Below are positions 1 through 7,762 of a stretch of DNA of 17,134 bases, piece after piece. The translations under genes and the position numbers were made by a program. The notes beneath the pieces were generated by a model. It made no database searches. It was not told the origin of the DNA and saw nothing but the letters and a program-made list of their open reading frames with translations. Each line of letters starts with the position of its first letter. Positions within the stretch are counted from its first letter, which is position 1. The stretch spans positions 1 through 17,134 of the forward strand of contig SVKH01000014.1 of the NCBI GenBank assembly GCA_015068545.1. The letters are read 5' to 3'. Source of the DNA: Oscillospiraceae bacterium (lineage in GTDB: Bacteria > Bacillota > Clostridia > UBA1381).

Positions 1-1974
1 GTGATTTATAAACCATCTTCCGATGTCACCTAAAAAGTGATGGTTATGGGAGCCGCAGTTTTCGCCGTCAGGCATAAACTGCTCAAGCATTGTGGTCTCG
101 CCCATATCAATCCAGTGTGCATAGGATGGGAACTCCTTTTTTGTTATCATCTTGTATGCAAGCTCGCCCTCTCCGTACTTTGAAAGTACAGGGAAAAGCA
201 CATGCATTCCCAAACAGCCGCAATCGAAACTATCGTTATTTTCCGCAAGATATTCCATCAGTCGCTTGAAGGCTTCTTCTTCCTCACAAGGCTCAAAAAC
301 ACCATAATATAGTGCCATTGCCTGTCCTGCCTGACTATCTCCTGAAACTGCCATAGTTTCCATATCCACAAGCTTTTCACGGATAATCTGTCGCATTTCA
401 CGGTAAATACCGTCGGCAAAATCGGCATTTTCGCCTATACCATCAAGCATTTCTGCGGCTTTTTTTGCCATATCCATAACATAAATACTGTCGGAAACCG
501 CAAGAGGCGTTTTATAATCGGTGCAGGCCTTTCCAACAGGGAGCCAGTCCCCAAGACCTACCGATACTGTGCCGTCATCATTTCGCCTTGACATTATGTA
601 CTCAAGGTATCTGACCATTGTGTCTTTGTTTTCCCTTACTACCTCATGGCATCCGCGGTATTTATAAAGCACATAGGAAAGGTTAAAAAGCACCGAATCC
701 CATGCAGGTCCGCTGCATTCCTCATATCCCCAGCCATAGGTAGGTACAATAGATGGAATACGCCCGCTTTCCTCCTGTGCCTTTCGGATACAGCCCAGCC
801 ATTGCCTGAAGCTTTTTTCCACGTTATATAAAAGCACCATACGGTCTGCCGACAAGGATGCGTCGCCTGTCCAGCCGTTCTTTTCACGATGAGGACAGTC
901 CATAGGATAATAGAAAAAGTTTGATCTGTCCGACCTTTTTACCATTTCAAAAAGGGTGTTACAGGTTTCGTCTGAGCACTCAAAATCACCCAAGGCATCA
1001 AGTCCTGAGCTGTACTCATAGAAGGTTAAAAGCTCATCTGTCGCCTGCTCCTCGCTAAGCCCCAAAACCTCCACATACCTAAAGCCGTGGAAGGTGAAAT
1101 GCGGCATATACTCCTCTTCGCCCTCGCCCTTTGCGGTATAGACATCAATCTGATTATTCTCGGAAAACATCTGGGCATAATCCATATAGAAGGTGATTCC
1201 CTGACGGTCCAGCTCAAGATTTTCGTCTAGAACCTCAGCATGTCTCATTGTGATTTTCTGATTTGGCTTTGCAGTTATTTTCATCCTGCAAAGACCTGCC
1301 GAATTTACACCAAAGTCATATACATAGCCGTTTTTGTTCTTTAAAATTTTTACAGGCTTTCTCTCGCCGATTTTAACAACAGACTCAGCCGTACAAGGAA
1401 TCATTTCGCCCTTTGGAGCTTCTGCCAAAAGCGCATTCTCCCAGGCTGAATCGTCAAATTCAGGTAAATTCCAGCCCTCAATTTCCAAATTAGCATCGTA
1501 ATACTCTCCAAGCCTTAATTCATCAAGGGTTATAGGTGATGAATGAACCTTGAAGCTATCATCTGCTGTTATTGTAAGCTTACCTCCGTCTCCCTCTGCG
1601 GAAAGCTCCAATGCCACCATTGGCGCACTTCGGCAATCTGCTTTTTCAAAATCCCACACATTTCCGCCAAAGGCGTTCAGCATTCCGTTACCCAGAATGA
1701 TTCCTATTGCATTTTTACCCTTTTTAAGGTACTTTTTAATGTGGTAGGTATCATAAAAGCAGCAATGATCAGGGTTTGAAATATACGGCGCCAACAGACC
1801 TTTTGTAACATCAACACCGTTTATGTAAAGAATGTAAAATCCAAGCCCACATATGGAAATTTCTGCCGCCTCCGGTACAAATTCAAGGTCAAAGGTCTTC
1901 CTTATATATGGTGCAGGAACGTTTTCTTCAAATGTACAAAAATTCTTTGTAGCTTTTATAAAGGATTTGTTCAT
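1..1974 (-). CDS. GH78 alpha-L-rhamnosidase, 3' end cut by window edge
   Basis: The frame stays open from an ATG at 1974 to the window edge and gives 658 residues; the stop lies outside. The product should release terminal alpha-L-rhamnose by inversion. The GH78 acid motif DCPHREKNGWTGDA is present: Asp359, Glu364 and Asp371 have the spacing of Asp567, Glu572 and Asp579 in Bacillus RhaB. The base region is also visible: TTMLEQF (Glu631 as candidate general base), then SHNHHFLGDIGRW, like the family's SLNHYAFG segment. The first ~340 residues look like the beta-sandwich domains that precede the (alpha/alpha)6 barrel. There is no signal peptide, so the enzyme is cytoplasmic and acts on imported oligosaccharides. 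The start is supported by GGAGG six bases upstream (1981-1985), just after the stop of the GH2 gene, so translation is probably coupled. Family assignment is firm; the linkage preference is unknown. Confidence 0.93.
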   Translation of the reverse strand, partial: MNKSFIKATKNFCTFEENVPAPYIRKTFDLEFVPEAAEISICGLGFYILYINGVDVTKGLLAPYISNPDHCCFYDTYHIKKYLKKGKNAIGIILGNGMLNAFGGNVWDFEKADCRSAPMVALELSAEGDGGKLTITADDSFKVHSSPITLDELRLGEYYDANLEIEGWNLPEFDDSAWENALLAEAPKGEMIPCTAESVVKIGERKPVKILKNKNGYVYDFGVNSAGLCRMKITAKPNQKITMRHAEVLDENLELDRQGITFYMDYAQMFSENNQIDVYTAKGEGEEEYMPHFTFHGFRYVEVLGLSEEQATDELLTFYEYSSGLDALGDFECSDETCNTLFEMVKRSDRSNFFYYPMDCPHREKNGWTGDASLSADRMVLLYNVEKSFRQWLGCIRKAQEESGRIPSIVPTYGWGYEECSGPAWDSVLFNLSYVLYKYRGCHEVVRENKDTMVRYLEYIMSRRNDDGTVSVGLGDWLPVGKACTDYKTPLAVSDSIYVMDMAKKAAEMLDGIGENADFADGIYREMRQIIREKLVDMETMAVSGDSQAGQAMALYYGVFEPCEEEEAFKRLMEYLAENNDSFDCGCLGMHVLFPVLSKYGEGELAYKMITKKEFPSYAHWIDMGETTMLEQFMPDGENCGSHNHHFLGDIGRWFINH

Positions 1975-1980
1975 TTTTGT

Positions 1981-1985
1981 CCTCC
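1981..1985 (-). promoter_or_regulatory. Ribosome binding site of rhamnosidase next to GH2 stop
   Basis: GGAGG lies six bases before ATG 1974 and three bases after the TAA stop of the GH2 gene (1990-1988). Ribosomes finishing the GH2 gene end directly over this site, which predicts coupled translation of the two glycosidases. Confidence 0.8.
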
Positions 1986-1987
1986 GG

Positions 1988-4483
1988 TTATTTATTTAGC
2001 CATGTGTGTTTTACCTCGCCGTTTCCGTCAAAAGAAACGGTCTTTTCTTCGTTTGGAAGCAAATCGAAGTAGTTATCCGAGAAGCTTCCGTTTCCATAAA
2101 GCTCAACCACACGGGCATACTTGTCCGATGTAACCTTTATTTCATTTCCAATGCGTTCAATGGTTACATTTGCCTTTTCCAGCGGCATTTCAAGCGGCAT
2201 TTCTCCATAGTAATATGCTCTTGACGGCTTAAAATCACCTTCAATATCACATACTATAATTACATTTTTATCAAGCTTTGGAAGCTGAGATATAGGTAGC
2301 TTCAGCACAATTTCGGTGGTGTTTTTACCCACACTAAAGCTTTCTTCCTTAGAATACAAAACATCACCGCTGAAGCTTAAGGCTCTTAGCTTCAAGCTTC
2401 CTGATATTGCCTTCAGGCTGTCGTTACATACATAAGCCTCTAATTCTTCACCATTTCTGTTAAGTGATGTGATTACCGGCTTTGACGCCTGCTTAAAGCC
2501 GTAGTATGCTGCCTTTGGTATCTGGTAATAGTCCACCATACTCCAGCCTGATGCCGGCCAGCAGTCATTATACATCCAGAACAGGATTCCGCTGCAGTAG
2601 AAACTATTTCTCCTTGCGCCCTCAACCGATGCACGAACCAACAGATAGTGTATATATTCCAGCTTCTGCACTCTTTCCTCGACGGTTTCCCATTTGCCCA
2701 AAAAAGTGTCCGCAAGATGCTGTGTCTGTTCAAAAAGCGACGGATAGCCCTCAGGCTTATACGGATTATCCTTGGTATGATACTCATACATTTCATTGTC
2801 CTGAAGGTCCTCATATCTCATAAACTTCATCAGGCTGTCCATATTCGGCGAGCCGGATAAAGCACATTCGCTCATAAATCTGCCTGTATAATTCACACAT
2901 TCAAGATAGTCCTTAAAGTCTCTGTTTGTAAAATTCTCGGTAACTGCACAAAAGTGTGTGTCGCCGATAGTTAAGGATATCTTATTTTTGCCGTCATATG
3001 GGCAGGACGGGAAGAACGGTCTTGACTTTTCGCACTGCTCAAGCGCAGGTAAAAGAGCCTTTTCCCAGATATTTCTGCTTCTTACACCGGGATCGTCAAA
3101 GTCCATTCCCATATCATTCTCGTTATCGCCGTACCAGATAACAAGAGCCGGATGGTTTCTGTACTTCTTCACCGCATAAAAAGCTTCCGTTTTCATTTTA
3201 TCCAAAAATTCCTCGCGGTCATACGGGTACACACCGCAAGCCATCATAAAGTCCTGCAGAACCATAATACCGTATTTGTTGCAGGCATTCCAGAAAGCAT
3301 CGCTTTCATAGATTCCGCCTCCCCACACACGAAGCATATTGAAGTTGCCGTCCTTTGCAAGCTTTACAAGGCGGTCATACTTTTCATCGGTAATTGTTGC
3401 AGGGAAAGGATCAGCAGGTACCCAGTTTCCGCCGCGACAGAAAACAGGCGTATCATTTATATATACGGTGTAGCTGATACCAGGCTCGTCATCGTCCTTT
3501 CCATTTCCGCAGTTCATGCTAAGAAGCCACTCTCTGGTTGCCTTGGTCTGCGCTTCCTCACGGCTTCCCTCTTCATCTATCATCTGAACAACCTTAACTG
3601 TTCTGATGCCAAAGGTTGTTTCCTTTTCGTCAATTATATTATCGCCACCATCGGTTATTGTGGCTTTTAAGGTATATAAAGGCTGTTCTCCGTAGCCTGC
3701 CGGCCACCAGAGTTCAGGGTTTCTGATATCTGCCTGAAGCATAATCTTACTTGAATACACCTGCATTTTTCTTGTCCATACGGTTTTTCCGTCAGGTGAT
3801 ACTATATCCGCCTTTACATACAAAGCTTTTTCGCAATATTTTGTTGTTTCAATCTCCATACATTCTGTGGCAAAGCCGTCTGAAATGGAATGAGTATAAA
3901 TATATAGATTATCAATCTCGGCATCCTTTACAGAAAGAATGGACACATCCTTCCAGATACCGTAGCTTATGAACCTTGCAACCCAGTCCCAGAAAAATGT
4001 ACACTGCATTCTTCTGACAAAGGTACGCTCACTGGAAAAGCAGGCTGTGTATTTTTCAAAATCCTCGCCCTCAACAAAAGGCTTATATGGTACAAGCTTT
4101 ACCGAAAGTGAGTTTTCACCCTCGTTCAATACATCGGTTACATCAAACCTGTGCGGAATAAACATATTGTCAGTTCTGCCAATTTCCTTACCGTTTAAGC
4201 AAATCTCGCCATAGGTGTCTATACCCTCAAAATTCAAAAAATGACGAGCACTTTCGTCCTTTTTGCTAAATGTAAAGGACTTTTCGTATGTCCATGACCA
4301 ATCCTCCACCCAGGCACACAGCTTATCATTATCACGCCAGAAAGGCTCCTTTATGTAATTATTCTTTTCAAGGTCTGTATGCACAAACCCAGGCACTTTT
4401 CCATCTATGGAAATAGTTTTATCACCCTCCGGTGATGTTCCGGTAATTTTCCATTTACCACTAAGTAGTAGCTTCTCGTTCAT
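1988..4483 (-). CDS. GH2 beta-mannosidase-like glycoside hydrolase
   Basis: This is an 831-residue retaining exo-glycosidase of family GH2. It has the usual order: N-terminal jelly-roll domain (starting near LSGKWKITG), Ig-like domain, TIM barrel (around residues 340-640) and C-terminal beta-sandwich domains. The barrel opens with CRGGNWVPADPF and LRVWGGGIYESD, both typical of beta-mannosidases. The candidate acid/base is Glu455 in WYGDNEND and the candidate nucleophile is Glu539 in FMSECALSGSP. Both differ from the common mannosidase forms (GNNE and SEFGFQS), so the sugar removed may not be mannose. No signal peptide is seen, so it is cytoplasmic. I chose ATG 4483, preceded by AGGAGAAG, over an in-frame ATG 33 bases further upstream that lacks a ribosome site. 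It sits 60 bases after the fucosidase gene, with a stem-loop between, and 13 bases before the rhamnosidase gene. Confidence 0.88.
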   Translation of the reverse strand: MNEKLLLSGKWKITGTSPEGDKTISIDGKVPGFVHTDLEKNNYIKEPFWRDNDKLCAWVEDWSWTYEKSFTFSKKDESARHFLNFEGIDTYGEICLNGKEIGRTDNMFIPHRFDVTDVLNEGENSLSVKLVPYKPFVEGEDFEKYTACFSSERTFVRRMQCTFFWDWVARFISYGIWKDVSILSVKDAEIDNLYIYTHSISDGFATECMEIETTKYCEKALYVKADIVSPDGKTVWTRKMQVYSSKIMLQADIRNPELWWPAGYGEQPLYTLKATITDGGDNIIDEKETTFGIRTVKVVQMIDEEGSREEAQTKATREWLLSMNCGNGKDDDEPGISYTVYINDTPVFCRGGNWVPADPFPATITDEKYDRLVKLAKDGNFNMLRVWGGGIYESDAFWNACNKYGIMVLQDFMMACGVYPYDREEFLDKMKTEAFYAVKKYRNHPALVIWYGDNENDMGMDFDDPGVRSRNIWEKALLPALEQCEKSRPFFPSCPYDGKNKISLTIGDTHFCAVTENFTNRDFKDYLECVNYTGRFMSECALSGSPNMDSLMKFMRYEDLQDNEMYEYHTKDNPYKPEGYPSLFEQTQHLADTFLGKWETVEERVQKLEYIHYLLVRASVEGARRNSFYCSGILFWMYNDCWPASGWSMVDYYQIPKAAYYGFKQASKPVITSLNRNGEELEAYVCNDSLKAISGSLKLRALSFSGDVLYSKEESFSVGKNTTEIVLKLPISQLPKLDKNVIIVCDIEGDFKPSRAYYYGEMPLEMPLEKANVTIERIGNEIKVTSDKYARVVELYGNGSFSDNYFDLLPNEEKTVSFDGNGEVKHTWLNK

Positions 4484-4502
4484 AATCTTCTCCTCTTGTG
4501 TC

Positions 4503-4530
4503 AGGCACAGCCCCAAAAGGTGCTGTGCCT
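4503..4530 (-). other. Intercistronic stem-loop between fucosidase and GH2 genes
   Basis: A perfect nine-base inverted repeat, AGGCACAGC and GCTGTGCCT, flanks a ten-base loop. It begins 13 bases after the fucosidase stop and ends nine bases before the AGGAGAAG ribosome site of the GH2 gene. No U-run follows, so it is not a typical terminator. It could protect the upstream message, be an RNase target, or affect access to the GH2 ribosome site. Confidence 0.65.
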
Positions 4531-4543
4531 TAACTTGCCATTA

Positions 4544-5785
4544 TTATTTTATATCAGCCTTTGCAACACGAACAGGATATACTGTGCCATACGGATGACC
4601 TGTCAGGTTCACTGCAAGCATACCATTTCCCTGAATATATGACAATTCTTCGCCGTTATCCATCCATTTTATATTTGTAATTTCTTCATTAACACCGCCA
4701 AAAGCATAGGCTCCGCGGTATTTTCCGCCAACAGTAACGTTGGCGTCACCCACCTCTGCAAGGTCATATATGAAAAGATACAGGCTCTTTCCATCAACGC
4801 TTTTTAGGATAAAGTTTTTGTCAATTCCTGCAGCACCGCAAGGTCTGCCGTTATAGATTGCCTCACCAAACGTGTGCATCCATCTGCCCAGAATTTTCAT
4901 CTGTTCTTTTTGGAAATCGTTAACCCTTCCCTGCGCTTCAGGTCCGATGTTAAGAAGGTAATTTGCACCAACTCTGCGGCAATCGCAAAGGCTCTGGATA
5001 ATTTCTACCGGAGATTTATAACACAAATCATCTGCAGAATAAGCCCAGTGGTCATTTAGAGTGTGACACATTTCTGCCGCAATATACTTTGGCATTCCTT
5101 CACGATTCATTGGCGTTGGTTTTCCCTGTTCAAAGGTTATGGAATCAATTTCAATGTTTCCGAAATGCCCCGGATCCACCATTCCTGTATTATTGATAAT
5201 CATGGCCTCAGGCTGATACTTTCTGATTGTGGCATAAAGCGCATCAACCTTCCAGTCACTATCAGGCTTTGACCAGTTACCATCAAACCATAAGCCTCCG
5301 ATTTTGCCGTAGTTTTTGCACAAAACCTCAACGCTCTTATTAAGATATTCAAGGTACTCGTCAAAATTCTCCTCAAAGTCCTTGTTGTACCAGTCTAGTG
5401 TTGTATGATAGAACATTGGCATTAAGCCATGCTTATTACAAGCATCCACAAACTCACGGATCAGATCGCGGCCGGCAGGAGAATGTGGAGCATCAAAGTC
5501 ATTAAGACCGCAGGTATCGTAAAGGGAAAAGCCCTCATGATGCCTTGTCGTCAAGGTTATGTACTTACACCCTGCCTCTTTTGCAAGCAAGGCGAGCTGC
5601 TCTGCATCAAAATCCTCTGCAGTAAATGTTTTTGCCAGATTCTTGTACTCGTCCATATTCATTTTTTCAAGGGCAAATATCCACTCTCCTCTGCCAAGCT
5701 GAGAGTATAGCCCCCAATGTACAAACATTCCAAGCCCAAGCTGTTCAAAGTCAAGAATATATTGTTTTGCTACCGGAATACTCAT
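4544..5785 (-). CDS. GH29 alpha-L-fucosidase
   Basis: This 413-residue enzyme should hydrolyse terminal alpha-L-fucose with retention. Family signatures run in order: LGMFVHWGLYS near the N-terminus; YITLTTRHHEGFSLYDT, the conserved Lys/His-rich substrate pocket; GGLWFDGNW, whose Asp168 is the expected nucleophile; and AEMCHTLNDHWAYS, matching the family segment that often carries a candidate acid/base Glu. NYLLNIGPEAQGRV is the usual end of the catalytic barrel. About 90 residues of beta-sandwich follow. There is no signal peptide, so it works in the cytoplasm. ATG 5785 is preceded by AAGGAGAA; the open frame extends 28 codons upstream into the permease gene, but that stretch is a shadow of the permease. 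It lies 19 bases after the permease stop, placing fucose removal directly downstream of import. Subfamily and linkage cannot be told from sequence. Confidence 0.94.
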   Translation of the reverse strand: MSIPVAKQYILDFEQLGLGMFVHWGLYSQLGRGEWIFALEKMNMDEYKNLAKTFTAEDFDAEQLALLAKEAGCKYITLTTRHHEGFSLYDTCGLNDFDAPHSPAGRDLIREFVDACNKHGLMPMFYHTTLDWYNKDFEENFDEYLEYLNKSVEVLCKNYGKIGGLWFDGNWSKPDSDWKVDALYATIRKYQPEAMIINNTGMVDPGHFGNIEIDSITFEQGKPTPMNREGMPKYIAAEMCHTLNDHWAYSADDLCYKSPVEIIQSLCDCRRVGANYLLNIGPEAQGRVNDFQKEQMKILGRWMHTFGEAIYNGRPCGAAGIDKNFILKSVDGKSLYLFIYDLAEVGDANVTVGGKYRGAYAFGGVNEEITNIKWMDNGEELSYIQGNGMLAVNLTGHPYGTVYPVRVAKADIK

Positions 5786-5804
5786 AGTTTTTCTCCTTCC
5801 TAAA

Positions 5805-6719
5805 TTAGCCTTTAACGCCGCCAAGATTAATACCGCCCATAATATGCTTCTGGAACAATGCAAAAACAACCAACTGAGGCAGTATTGAGAATAAAATTCC
5901 CATCATTTTTATATCGTCTGTGATACTTGCATTTGATACCTGCTGAATCTTATAAATCTGCACTCCAAGGGTGTATTTTTCCGGATCTATAAGTACAAGA
6001 TTAGGCCAGAAGAAATTACCGAACTGTGCATTGAAGGTAAACAGCGATACTGTTATAATAACAGGTACACTAAGCGGTATCATAATCTTCACAAATATGG
6101 ACAGATTATTAGCACCGTCTATTTTCGCCGCTTCAACAAGAGATGAGGATACTCCGTCAAAGCTTGTCTTAAACAGCATTACATTGAACATGTTTGCCGC
6201 TGACATAAGCCACATAGGCCAGTATGTATTGAGCATAGAAACTCCCGGAATTATACCGTTTTTAAAGGTTACAAAAAGCGGAACCGTAGTACCCGTCGTC
6301 GGCAAAAGCATAAGACAGAATACCAGCCCCATAATAAGCTTATGTCCCTTTGGGCGCAGCCTTGACAAAACGTATCCTGCAAGACCTGACGCAAAAACAT
6401 CCGCAACCACGCAGCCTATCGCCATAATAAACGTATTAAGGTAATACTTTTTATAATTCAGTATATTCCATGCTCTTACAAGCTTTCCAAGCTCAATGGT
6501 CTCAGGGAAAAATCTTACGTTTTCCGTTGCGTTGATTTCTGCGGCAGTTTTAAAGCCGGAAAAAGCCATCCATAAGCAAGGCAATATGACTACTATAAAC
6601 CAGAAAAGCATAATCAACCACAAAAATCCGTAAAATAGCTTATACTTTACCTGTTTCATATCGGAATTACACAAAGCACCTGATTCCATATTCTGAAACA
6701 TTTTTTTCTTCATTTTCAT
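5805..6719 (-). CDS. CUT1 sugar ABC transporter permease, MalG type
   Basis: This 304-residue inner-membrane protein is the second permease of a carbohydrate importer. About six hydrophobic segments are visible, the first at residues 32-53. The cytoplasmic EAA loop that docks the ATPase is at 196-215 (EAAKIDGANNLSIFVKIMIP), and the C-terminus ends in GGINLGGVKG, the typical MalG-family tail. I chose ATG 6719 because GAGGTG lies nine bases upstream; a GTG at 6731 is in frame but falls within that ribosome site. It follows the MalF-type gene by 17 bases and precedes the fucosidase by 19, so it is certainly part of the same transcript. A 30-residue Lys/Met-rich N-terminal tail precedes the first membrane segment. 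The transported sugar cannot be read from the permease. Confidence 0.93.
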   Translation of the reverse strand: MKMKKKMFQNMESGALCNSDMKQVKYKLFYGFLWLIMLFWFIVVILPCLWMAFSGFKTAAEINATENVRFFPETIELGKLVRAWNILNYKKYYLNTFIMAIGCVVADVFASGLAGYVLSRLRPKGHKLIMGLVFCLMLLPTTGTTVPLFVTFKNGIIPGVSMLNTYWPMWLMSAANMFNVMLFKTSFDGVSSSLVEAAKIDGANNLSIFVKIMIPLSVPVIITVSLFTFNAQFGNFFWPNLVLIDPEKYTLGVQIYKIQQVSNASITDDIKMMGILFSILPQLVVFALFQKHIMGGINLGGVKG

Positions 6720-6736
6720 AGTATTTATCACCTCGC

Positions 6737-7669
6737 CTATATCTCATTTTCCTGTATTTTCTTATCAATTTTGAAGTAGATAATAGAAAATACGGATAAA
6801 ACTACGAACATCATTACACCAAGAGCCAAAGCGTACTGTGCGTTCTTTCCGCCTGAGTCAAAGGCATATCGGTAATTTAAAAGTCCCAGAGTAACGGATG
6901 CATTGTTAGGGCCTCCGCCTGTCATTTGAAGCACCTGCTCCATAGTATTAAATACGCCGATAATCTGCCTTACGCCAAATAAAACCAGCATACCGTACAT
7001 ATGCGGAAGGGTAACTATGCTTACTCTTCTCCAATATCCTGCTCCATCTATTAGGGCTGCCTCATAAAGCTCGCGGTTTATTCCCTGCATAGCTGCAAAA
7101 TAGTAAAGAGCAGTTGCACCGCAGCTGTTCCAGGTCATTGAAATTATAATCCAGAGTATTGTAAATCTGGAATCCTGCAGCCATTGATATGGCTCAATTC
7201 CCATCTTGCCCAAAATCATATTTAAAAGTCCGCCCTGTGCCGGATTATATATAAATGTCCACAAAAGGGAAATCGCCATAGCCGGCATAATTGCAGGGAG
7301 ATACACAAGCACTCGCGTAGTTTTTCTGAAATGTACAAGCTCGTTCATAACCAAAGCAAGAAAGAACGGAATCGGAAATCCTATAATCATAGAATATAGA
7401 ACATACATAACTGTATTTTTAACAGTCTGCAGAAAATCGGGACGTGTAATTACTGTTATGTAGTTCTTAAGCCCTACAAAATCCTGCGGCTCATATCTCA
7501 CCATATTATGAAAAGACCAGTATATGCTAAGAAGCTGCGGTCTTAATATAAAATAATAAACGCAAACAAGCATTGGTAAAATTAAAACCCAAGCACTAAA
7601 ATCGCGTTTTAGAAATCTTGTAAAAGCATTTCCTTTATTTTTTTCGGCTTTTTTATTCTTTTTTTGCAT
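6737..7669 (-). CDS. CUT1 sugar ABC transporter permease, MalF/UgpA type
   Basis: This 310-residue membrane protein is the first permease of the importer and pairs with the MalG-type permease just downstream. The N-terminus is strongly basic (residues 1-22 rich in Lys), followed by the first membrane segment at about 26-43 and five more hydrophobic stretches. The EAA loop is at 203-222 (EAALIDGAGYWRRVSIVTLP). TGGGPNNASVTL near residue 250 is typical of this family. ATG 7669 has AAAGGA eight bases upstream; the open frame runs 16 codons further up but with no ribosome site and into the intercistronic hairpin region. It is separated from the binding-protein gene by 93 bases holding a strong stem-loop. 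With no MsmK/MsmX-type ATPase gene in the window, it probably uses an ATPase encoded elsewhere. Confidence 0.93.
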   Translation of the reverse strand: MQKKNKKAEKNKGNAFTRFLKRDFSAWVLILPMLVCVYYFILRPQLLSIYWSFHNMVRYEPQDFVGLKNYITVITRPDFLQTVKNTVMYVLYSMIIGFPIPFFLALVMNELVHFRKTTRVLVYLPAIMPAMAISLLWTFIYNPAQGGLLNMILGKMGIEPYQWLQDSRFTILWIIISMTWNSCGATALYYFAAMQGINRELYEAALIDGAGYWRRVSIVTLPHMYGMLVLFGVRQIIGVFNTMEQVLQMTGGGPNNASVTLGLLNYRYAFDSGGKNAQYALALGVMMFVVLSVFSIIYFKIDKKIQENEI

Positions 7670-7711
7670 TTTTTCATTCCTTTCGCCGATTTTAATTCTG
7701 AATTTAAACAA

Positions 7712-7751
7712 AACCAACAGACTGTATGTTTATTCAGACAGCCTGCTGGTT
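7712..7751 (-). terminator. Stem-loop between binding protein and permease genes (attenuator or stabiliser)
   Basis: In the transcript, the arm at 7751-7738 (AACCAGCAGGCTGT) pairs with 7725-7712 (ACAGTCTGTTGGTT). This gives 14 pairs including two G-U wobbles, with a 12-base loop. A short U-rich stretch (TTTGTTT) follows. It begins 12 bases after the binding-protein stop. Similar hairpins after binding-protein genes, such as the malE-malF gap, lower downstream expression and protect upstream mRNA, leaving more binding protein than permease. The U-tract is interrupted, so partial termination or 3'-end stabilisation is more likely than a full stop. Confidence 0.75.
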
Positions 7752-7762
7752 TCTTATAAAAT

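Noticed and set aside
3152..3670. 172-codon open frame on the plus strand inside the GH2 gene
   Set aside because: It lies wholly antisense to a well-supported GH2 catalytic domain and its translation resembles no secreted or folded protein family; it is a shadow frame.
5971..6444. 157-codon open frame on the plus strand inside the MalG-type permease gene
   Set aside because: It is antisense to conserved membrane segments and the EAA loop, and no ribosome site or family motif supports it.
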